Assembly: GCA_025094145.1 (NCBI GenBank)
Contig: JALLLS010000061.1
Location: 158,971-222,970, forward strand
Source: Spinellus fusiger
Lineage: Eukaryota > Mucoromycota > Mucoromycetes > Mucorales > Phycomycetaceae
Reading direction: 5' to 3'
DNA length: 64,000 nt
Positions 55,624 to 64,000 of the stretch are shown here, piece after piece. A program made the translations under genes and the position numbers. A model generated the notes under the pieces. The model was not told the DNA's origin. It saw only the letters and a list, made by a program, of their open reading frames with translations, and searched no databases. Position 1 is the stretch's first letter. The number at the start of each line of letters is the position of its first letter.

Positions 55624-56692
55624 CAGTCCCATACAATAAATGACTAGACGGCGAGCCATTTTTTTTTTCAAAAATAAAATAGTGGTTTTTCCTGTTCTTT
55701 TATAAATTACTCAACAAATAGCCTCAATCAATGAAAATCAACCGAATATTAGCCAAGAATATGAAGATAGTCTCACTAAAAGAAGAGAGCATAATGTATT
55801 TATTAGAGGTCAAATCATAGTACAATGCAAAAGACATACTACTTATGAAGAGATTGCTGACGATCTCGATATCCCAAAAAGCACAGATTGTCCAATTGTA
55901 TAAAAAATAGGCACATTTCAACTCAAAATGTGTACAGAAAGACCTGAGGAGGTGTCATCTACTTCAAAACTGACAATCGTTTTGTCTATTCGCAGAAATA
56001 ATATGCAATTTTTTGCATATTATTTGAAAAATATTAATGATGCAGGTGTGAATGTTTGTCGTAGTACATTTATAAAATATATGAATGAACTCGGGATTAT
56101 TTCATGCTCACCATCAAAGACAATTGGAATTGTATAAACACAAAGTTGATTGGCCAGTAGAGAGGCAGAATAACGTTGTTTGGTCTGATGAATATCATTT
56201 TACAGTTGTGGGCAATAATAAAGGGACTAGGGTGATCAGGAAGAAAGGTGAAGGATATGAGGAGCGTTTTACACAACAAGCATACAATTATGGCAAGGGT
56301 CCAGTCATATTTTGAGGTTGTTTTTGGCATGATAGTGTAGGATCTCTTGTAATTTTGGAGAGATAAGTTAATCAAGACAAGTGTGTCAATGTACTTGTCA
56401 AATACTTTCTTCACTAGTTCCAAAAAAATTCAAGAGAACCTTAAGGAGACTATGCTTTTCCAAGACGGTACTTCGCTGTCATTTAAAATAAAGGCTTTGC
56501 TACAAAGTACTGAGCAATATCTTTATAATAAAGATGTAGACAATCATTTAAAGAACAACTACTCCAAATATTGTGTTATTCCATGAAACTTTTATTATGA
56601 ATATCTTAGACTGATAGATATACCTTTATTTCTCAAAACAAAATAATAATAATAATAAAAAATTTACTGTCCACTCACTTTTTGTATGGGAC
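55624..56692 (+). mobile_element. Tc1/mariner-like element, family B copy 2
   Basis: A 1069-bp copy flanked by TA (55622-55623, 56693-56694). Inverted ends: CAGTCCCATACAATAAATGA left, and GTCCCATACAAAAAGTGA read inward from the right. It keeps more of the transposase than copy 1: TYEEIADDLDIPKST, NDAGVNVCRSTFIKYMNELG, then NNVVWSDEYHFTVVGNNKGT (catalytic-core region) and a GPVIF-stop-GCFW segment. It lacks the DLNPIEHVW block retained by copy 1, so the two copies have complementary deletions. Several stops and frameshifts are present. The 3' noncoding 200 bp match copy 1 closely. Confidence 0.85.
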
Positions 56693-56694
56693 TA

Positions 56695-59094
56695 TTTCTC
56701 CTGACTTAAATTTATGTACTAGTTGACTGGTATGTTTTTTGGAGCTGTTTTCTTTTATGTTGTGATTATTAATATGGTTCTAGTGTGGAATAGTGCAGAA
56801 ATCAAGGCAAAGAATCTTCTTCTTTAGTCTCTATTGCCTTTTGATTTGCTCATACACTCATTGATTTTATTATTAAATATGTCCCATACTATACTATTGA
56901 CACCATTATACTTCTTTTTGCGGTTGAGGCACTATAAGATAGTTCATGTATGCAATTTAATTGGCATTTGTATCTGTCATTATTCCTCATAGGTACACAT
57001 TGTGATTCACCAGACAAATATCATGGAGCGTCACTGATAAAGGGTCTAATGAAAATGCTCATGCACCCATCATAACTGTATTAGAGGTAAATGGAAAGCA
57101 CTATAAACACTTTGTAAACCTTTTCAGTAGTGACAGTCTTTCTTGTTATTAAATTTTGTCTTTCAGAGTACAGTTTTCTTTTGTACTTGGACGAACAGTC
57201 TATTCCTTAATTCAATTATTGTATTGCATGGAAATATAAGCTCACTTTATTGGCTGTCGTCTTAGTTCGGCTGATTAATTTTAAGCCATCGTTTGCTCAA
57301 AACTGTATTGACTATAGAACTATGAGTATCCCCTTATATTCTTGATGGAGATAAAGCTACAGTGTAAAACACTCGACCCACTCACTAGTAGTGCTTTTTT
57401 ACTTGTATACCAAAAGAACTATGAATTCGGGCTATTTATTTTATTTTATTTTATTTTAAAATACTGTTGAATTGAATAATAAGTAGCTATTGAGTTTAGA
57501 TGACAGTATAAAAGAAAGGCAACGAAACCACCATCTCGACTCCGAAGGCTTACATCAATGCAGATGATTCTTTCGCCGACTGTTTACTGTTGCTATGAAT
57601 ACTAAGTCTTTATATCTATGGCTGGTCTTATCCACCGCCAGTACTCTGTGGATGATTTCCAGCAGCACTCTGGCTATCTACTTGGAATCTTTTTTTTTAA
57701 AAAAAAAACCAATGGTATGATGGGATCTATTATGCTTACTATATAACACGACACAAACGCCCTTCACATGCAATAGACAGTCCCTGCCATAACCAAGCAT
57801 CTCACAGTCAGCTGGGGGGGGAGCAAGAAATCCACCAAAAGACAAAGCCCACTTTCAAAGCTGAATCAGGCAAATGTCGACTCAAATTTTTGTTTATTTA
57901 GGGCCGGCATAAACTGCAAAAGTATTTTCTTCTTTCTCTCTCTCTCTTTCCTCTTTTCCCAGAGAATTAGAAAAATTAAACTGTTGCTGTCTATGGCAGC
58001 TGCACCTATTTAATTGGGTCGAATTAGCGTTCACTTTTACTTTTAATTTCTTCTTTTCTACCTTGATTAAAGTGCATACATAATAACAATAGTAAAATGA
58101 ATGATAGGTGTTATAGTGATGATGGTTCAATCGAAAAGAAAAAGGCTACACACTGTGCCTATGATCTGAGGATAGTTTTCAGTTGATCGCCTGTATGTGG
58201 GCTCAATAGGGGTCGCTTGGTGTGACCGATTTTTAGGGTCAAATTGAGCAATATGTGTGGGTAAAACTGTTAGGTGTTCTTGACAGTGGAATGCTTGTAT
58301 ACAACAATGTGTACTACCCAACTACACTTCATTAACAGAAATAGGTGATATATAGACTAGTTATTGATAGGTGTTGGTTAACAGGTTTATAGTGTGCACC
58401 TATAGAAAAAAACACTGCTGGAGCTTGAGAAAACAATTCATTGATAAAGCGTTGAGAATAGACTAAAGCACAGCAATGTCAATAAACGATACCGAGTGAT
58501 AGTTAATCTCGACTTGTGTATTCAGATATATCTGAGTAGGTCCAGAGACTAAGGGCTACTCCAAAGAGTAAATCTGAGACTGAGACTAGGACAAAGAACA
58601 GGTGTAGATAGTATTTGTTGTAAGCAATTACACTGGCCTTGATCCCTTTTCGGGTCTTTTACTGAGTGTGTGTCGTGGCTTTATGAGAAATAATTCTTTA
58701 CTGTGGCCCATTCAAATGTTTTCTTGACACTATTAATAGTATTACACTTGATAATATTTGTCTACAATGAATATAGTCTACTAATGTGTTAAACAAAGAC
58801 TCTCCTTATTTTATACCACTCCATTATAGTTGCTGGTGCTGAGTTATTCATTAAACATAGTTTACTAGATAACTGAATACTACCACTCATCGATCTGATA
58901 CAGACCATTCTCTCAACAGATGAGTTTTTTCTACCCACTATTGTCTGTATGAGTAGTCCTTCAAATGACTGTAAAATTATTAGACTTTCTTTATTCAGTA
59001 TACTAAACACAGATTTTAACTTAAATAGGCTTTTTGTTGTTATAGAATAAATATTAAAGCTTAAATAAAAATATTCTATAAGAAACTGAACAGG
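56695..59094. other. desert without supported genes
   Basis: AT-rich. A TATA-like agtataaaag at 57505-57514 precedes a 41-codon frame at 57595 (MNTKSLYLWLVLSTASTLWM..., signal-anchor-like) that ends soon after an A/T homopolymer pair. It may be a broken small secreted-protein gene but I do not call it. Other frames (57894-58130 minus) look like chance. Confidence 0.35.
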
Positions 59095-59215
59095 ATAGAG
59101 CTGAAGACTAGCACTATGCTGAGATGGAAGGTAATCCCCAAGGAATATACGAATAGACCCATTGAAGGCACGAGGCGGAGATACCAGATTGTGATGAGTT
59201 CAAGAAATGTCCATG
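59095..59215 (+). mobile_element. Tc1/mariner-like C-terminal fragment
   Basis: Reads MLRWKVIPKEYTNRPIEGTR followed by RRYQIVMSS, the same layout as the end of the family A copies (model: MLRWGKISKx..., then a WRCQA segment). Too short and diverged to assign firmly. Confidence 0.4.
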
Positions 59216-59769
59216 CCGAATATTGTATATTTTAGTAAAATATTCTTTTATTTTACTATGATTATCTTTTTATTTTTTTAATGAGAATTTTATATCTTTA
59301 CTTAAGGAATTTGTAGAGCTATATCCATAGCAAGGTAGAGCATACAAATTGAAGAAACAGAACCGGAGTATAAAAATAGGGGGAACACAGCTGATCTGGC
59401 TCAGTGCAGTCTACATGAAAGAAACAAGGCATAGACAGGAATATCGTGGGCTGGTACTTTGTCACAACCCCTTGAAAACTATATGCATACTGAGTACTCT
59501 ACGTAGTTTAATGGCTAAAGCATTCACTTTACTATATCTACATCTTGGTTTCGACTCCCAAAGAGACTCCATTTTTTAAATTTCTCTCGTATTTTTGCTT
59601 CCCTTCAGCTTTCTGAGCCCATAAAATAGTATCCAGCCAAAAATAATTGACTTTGTCTTTATGACGCGCTATTACTTTCTTTAAATCTTGCCTTTACTCA
59701 TAACAATATAGACTATAATGTAGAAAGAGTTCAATAGATTCAAGGCAAAGGCATATATATTGTTTCTTG

Positions 59770-60035
59770 GCACTGTCTCGCTTTGCAACACAATGACAGC
59801 CTTTATCCTTTGCTTGATGATGTGTACACTAATTTTCATAAAGCCTATTTATTATTATTTGAACCCAGAGATTTTCCGTTTAATTGATATCAGGGCTATA
59901 AGCTGGCCGGTAGAGTAATATCTTTACACCGTTGTCCATCTTCCATGACCCTGTCAATTTAATAGTATGACTGATAACATTATCTCTTTAAAGCGAATAG
60001 ATAATTTTAAGATTCGGGTGTGAGAGACGGTGAAG
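59770..60035 (-). mobile_element. DDE transposase fragment, fourth Tc1/mariner-like lineage
   Basis: Minus strand reads DNVISHTIKLTGSWKMDNGV, KILLYRPAYSPDIN, a stop, and TENLWVQIIINRLYEN, the DN..H.....W....I.....PAYSPDxNPxExLW block of DDE/D transposases. The tail near 59800-59770 reads IKAVIVLQS. Decayed. Confidence 0.7.
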
Positions 60036-60219
60036 CTAGAGTTGATAAGAAGTTCTCAAGAAATCAATACACTCTCATAGTTGACATTGCCTCTCATAAC
60101 GCATAGGACTTTTATCACTTTTACTACTAGAAATGCTTCACATTATTTTATTATTACCACTTAATCTCTTGAATAGTTCCAACTACTTTTGTATTAAGCT
60201 ATATTTAATCTCATTGATA

Positions 60220-60296
60220 TACAATACAATACAATACAATACAATACAATACAATACAATACAATACAATACAATACAATACAATACAATACAATA
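60220..60296. repeat. (ACAAT)n pentanucleotide microsatellite
   Basis: About 15 uninterrupted copies of a 5-bp unit. Confidence 0.95.
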
Positions 60297-60559
60297 TAAT
60301 GTATTTTATTTTTATTTTAGGATGATGAAAATACTATTCACGCACTGGGCCTGGTGGCCATCCGATGAGAGCTTTTGAAAAAATAAGACTGTAAAGTGAC
60401 AAGGCAAAAGCGACTCACTTTTTTAAAATCCAAAGTTCTTTTTGTTTTCATTCTTTATCTTAATAGCGTTGTTATTTTATATATTCATTAGACAAAGAGT
60501 TGAAATACTCAATAATTAAATAGATGAGTGTTGATAATACAAAGCAGCGGCTTTATTTA

Positions 60560-61330
60560 CAAGCTACTTATCAACCACCATGACTACTCTTGACATCAGT
60601 AACTGCCCGACATCTCCACTCCATGCTGGCAATGAGGTTGTCTGTCACTTTCTTTGATATTTTTTCTTTATTTCAGCATCAAGGCAGCCTCTAACTTTTC
60701 TTTGGTGAAATAGACTTTCCTGTCTTTCTTAATGATCATCTTGAAGTGGGCTTATTGATGCTCCATTGAATTGGGATTAAGACTTTGTGGCGACTGTTAA
60801 AGAGTGATCACTAACTGTTTACCACTTTCCAATTGAGTTTTTTTTACTATTATAGGTTATAGCATTGTATTCCTGTATTCAGTTACTGAATCCAGAATTT
60901 AAAAAAGAGAGATGTTTGAGCTCATGGCAGTAGATTTCTCCCAAGATATCAATACACTTATCGGAGTTTATCTTACCATCCACTGTGATCCATCTCTTAA
61001 TACCTTGCCTACTGAAACAGCTCCATACTATTACTCCATCACCTCCAGATTTCTTTGTTCCCAGAACATTTTCAGGGCTAAAGGTCATGAATTATTGCCT
61101 ATTGACTTTGATACCCCCGTCATGGCTCATCAACTTTACTCTAGACTCGGACGACCAGACTACTTTCAACTATTGTTCATAAGTCTAGTTTATTTTCTTA
61201 AAGACTCTTTGGAATATTACCTCCATGTGCTTCTTTTTTTATTTTTATTATTGTTATTATTAAAAAAAAACTTGATCACCAGGATGTACTAATGAAAGTT
61301 TATTCTTATCAAGGTATTTCTTTAAAGTCT
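60560..61330 (-). mobile_element. Tc1/mariner-like relic, family A copy 3
   Basis: Minus strand reads SDESRVK-like DNA (VVWSSESRVKLMSHDGGIKV), then TFSPENVLGTKKSGGDGVIV, WSCFSRQGIKRWITVDGKIN and SDKCIDILGE. A degraded LIPIQWSINKPTSR-type version of PIEHLWAHLKK follows, then the MEWRCR tail near 60620. An insertion of T/A-rich simple sequence (about 61230-61272) splits the N-terminal part. It gives the best view of the family's central domain. Confidence 0.75.
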
Positions 61331-62879
61331 TATATGAGATCTTGATGGCCATCTTCTCCATGATAGTTTATTTCGTTTGTTGAGGATCACACACAGCTGT
61401 TATATGTAGCCATTGAACAGTCCTATCATAACTAGTTCTACTTTATCTATTCTTGAGTAAAGGTGCTACTGGGGTTTCTTTTCTTTTCTTTTCCTTTTTT
61501 GCAGCACCTTACTATGTCTCCTATAGTGGTAGAAGGCACATTAGACATTCGAGATACCTCGGCCTGGGTGAAGTTCATGTTCAGCACCTAGTGGAGAATA
61601 ACTGAACGGATCTCGATACTGGCACATTTTATATAGAGATCAGGGGGTTTGTAGAAAATGTTTATGGCGTTGGATGGCACATACATCTCAATAAAAATAT
61701 TGTTATAAGAAGAGGAAAATAAAGTGTATATTATTATTATTTTTTGATATAGAAATGGCTTGCAATTTTTAAAATTATTATTTTCGTGTTCGATCACTTT
61801 ATATGTACTACCTATATTCTTTCTTTTTTCATACTATTTTATTCAGTAGTATCATTGAAGTCAAGATGAGTTATATTCTTTTCTAACAATAAGTTTGGAA
61901 ACATAGGCTGACTTGCTATAAAAATCTTTAAGATGACTAAATCAAGGATGTGTTATCTCTCAGCAGGTGTACATATTGTCAATAGCAATATGGAATACAC
62001 TACTATATTAAAATGGGATAGGATATTCATCAACAATATATCTATCTATGAGTTCATACAAAATAAAAGTTACTTATTCGATAAGACTTTTATCTTGTAC
62101 AGAATTCTCTTTTCTTTACTCTTTATAATTGTTAAGTCTGCATAGACTACATTTATAAAGTTATAGAAATACAAAGATAGATTTACTAGTTGAAGAAATC
62201 ATCCAAAGGTCGTTCATGCACTCTTCCAGGGAGCTCATCTAAGTAATGATCTCTGTGCTCTCTTCTATGTCTTGCTTAGCATGATAACATCAATGCATTG
62301 GCTATTTTGATAGAGCTATTGTTCATAACTCTGGCTGCTCTATAAGGAACACGTGTTTATTTTGATTTTTTCGTGGTTTTATCTGCTATTTCATGCTTAA
62401 TTATATTACAGAAACATGATGAGGGTAATATCAGCACTATTATTTAAATATTAGGTTAGTTTGGCCTGTAGAATATAAAATGTGTAAACATGTCAAGCAT
62501 GTGTACTATTCTAAAGCCAAAGTAATATTCTTGGACATTGGATGCTATAGAATGTCGACATACGTATATTAACAATGGTCAGTAGGATGCTAGTGCTATT
62601 GGGATACTGTATTTATTCTTTAAAAGTCAATAGAAATGTTATGATACTGTACTAGAAGTCTATATAAAGTACAAGCAAGTCAAATGTGCTCTATTTATAG
62701 GCAGTAGTCTGAGAAACGTTCAATAGTCTATAGTACATTTTGTATATTTTAATGTTTTATATCCATTAATTTCTTTATTTGTATAGTTTATCTATGGTTA
62801 GCCAAATCATTTAACAAACTCAATCCTATATAGTTCAGTATATTGTTGTAAACAAAATACATCTCTATACTGATTCTCG
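61331..62879. other. AT-rich desert
   Basis: No gene supported. The open frames at 61588-61797 (minus) and 61933-62145 (plus) have no family resemblance. Confidence 0.4.
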
Positions 62880-64000
62880 GTATATTTCTACTAGACATTA
62901 TTATGTCTTTTGCATGAAAAAATTCAATGATATACACTTCATTATGTTTTTAGATAGTTTACCTGTAGCATGGGTCTCTGTCAGTTAGTCAACCGAGGCT
63001 CCAGTGGTCACTGGGGAGGCAAAGGATGGGGATAAACCAGAAGGCTTGGACCTTTTATTGGTTCTAGGTGTATAATTTGTGTCGTGATTTCTTTTGTTAT
63101 ATCTACAACAATACTCTGGAGAGTATGATTTTCCTTTAGAGACATTAGAATATGTCTAAAGTTCAATGTAGCAGCGAGATCACGATTCAAAAGCTTCAAT
63201 GTCTTGTCTTTCATACAATTTTGGTTTGAACACCTATTTGAAGGGAGATAAATAAGTATTTGTCTTTTGTTTCTGTTTGATGTAGCTTAAGCTAGCTCTT
63301 CAATAGATTCAATGTTGTCTCTATCAATAGGTGCTTTGCGACTACCACACGAGGAACGTTTCAACATAAAGTTTTGCTTGACTACCGACACTGCCATACT
63401 ATTGGTTTCTATTGTACTTTGACATCTCATTGACTCATCTATACCTTGATTTTTGAACACCTTTGATGTTAAATTGACGACATGACCCCAAAGATCAAAC
63501 TTTTCGCCCGTGTAGCTCTTGTTTTTTTAAGGTGTGGTAGCTGAGTATCTTGGTGTCTATCGTAATGAGAAAAGGAAAGAAGTTTTTACAAAGTGAGAAA
63601 CAACTAAAAGATTTGTTTCCATTTTCTTTGTATAGTTGGACCGCTTAGCAAATATGTCTATGTGCTTGGTTGGATTGACCTTAACATCATAATAGATAGA
63701 GTCACATACATACATACATACATTTATATACATTTATATATTTATATATAGCAAATCTATAACTGAGAAGATAGTAGGCTAGCAGGTCTTGTACTTGACT
63801 AATGGCCTTTTTGTTTAATAAATCTATGGGTGCATTGGGAACAGCTTTTTCGAGATATCGAGTTTGATTTGTGTGCATATATCCAACACATTTAATGTGA
63901 TCATATTTACAATGATTATATTTACAACAGTTTGTATATCTATTTTGAAGACGGTTCACTAAAAAAAAGGTTATTGGGTATATAATTAGGATGAACCTAC
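62880..64000 (-). mobile_element. unidentified mobile-element relic, continues past the window end
   Basis: Ends of this region recur at 8985-9175 and 9590-9665, so it is a dispersed repeat. Minus-strand pieces include TRYLEKAVPNAPIDLLNKKA (63870-63790), VKVNPTKHIDIFAKRSNYTK (63690-63620), EKFDLWGHVVNLTSKVF and SMAVSVVKQNFMLKRSS (63510-63360), then RCSNQNCMKDKTLKLLNRDL and AATLNFRHILMSLKENHTL near 63230-63110. The NRDLAATLNF sequence after paired cysteines resembles the C-terminal RDxNAAxN motif of TnpB/Fanzor proteins, which is why I keep that option open. The rest I do not recognise. Stops and shifts are frequent, so it is not functional here. Confidence 0.55.

Noticed and set aside
57595..57720. 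41-codon signal-anchor-like frame with a TATA-like upstream sequence
   Set aside because: Too short, ends in homopolymer runs, and no family; could be a broken gene but cannot be supported.
60220..60296. Frame through the (ACAAT)n repeat as a protein
   Set aside because: The peptide is only the microsatellite translated (YNTIQYNTIQ...).

Overview
The window looks like nuclear DNA of an early-diverging filamentous fungus, most likely a mucoralean (Mucoromycotina). The reasons are AT-rich intergenic DNA, intron-rich genes whose introns are usually about 45-90 nt with GT..AG ends, fungal gene families (an Osh3-type oxysterol-binding protein, NAD-dependent glutamate dehydrogenase, Mss116-type helicase, penta-EF-hand protein), and many decayed Tc1/mariner-like transposons. 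The species assignment is inference; no marker gene settles it.

The layout alternates gene islands with repeat-rich deserts. 0-2.1 kb holds a spliced ZNRD2/p27-autoantigen-like gene. 2.4-13.3 kb is a desert of transposon relics, including a near-perfect 478-bp palindromic element. 13.3-18.3 kb holds a small orphan gene, an SRR1-like gene rebuilt from six exons, and a bromodomain-like (Rsc58-like?) gene. 18.3-23.3 kb is a second desert containing the decayed 3' half of a Fanzor (TnpB-related RNA-guided nuclease) gene. 23.4-53.3 kb is a dense gene island: MSS116-type helicase, PIN4 parvulin, a low-complexity protein with a PP1-docking motif, TSR3, eL21 and uS4 (divergent pair), penta-EF-hand protein, Osh3-like protein, eL36, an orphan, ATP synthase OSCP, an F-box pseudogene, GDH2 and a METTL2/Trm140-type tRNA methyltransferase. 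53.3-64 kb is a third desert of Tc1/mariner relics, a pentanucleotide microsatellite and an unidentified mobile element running off the window.

Functionally the island is housekeeping: translation (eL21, uS4, eL36, TSR3 and PIN4 in ribosome biogenesis, METTL2-like tRNA methylation), mitochondria (MSS116, OSCP, probably GDH2), lipid transfer (Osh3-like) and calcium response (PEF protein). There are no operons; neighbours are only tightly packed.

The most interesting signal links the deserts at 8 kb and 19.4-20.3 kb. The palindromic element at 8057-8534 carries, in its loop, the last 29 codons of the same Fanzor-like protein whose relic lies at 19606-20262, and both its arms are the 3' flank of that gene. 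It is therefore a foldback (MITE-like) derivative of the 3' end of a Fanzor-bearing transposon with TA-flanked ends. Since omega RNAs of this superfamily overlap the nuclease gene's 3' end, the conserved 3' segment is a candidate guide-RNA region. Exon coordinates were derived by eye from reading frames, splice signals and recalled family signatures; no alignment was run.
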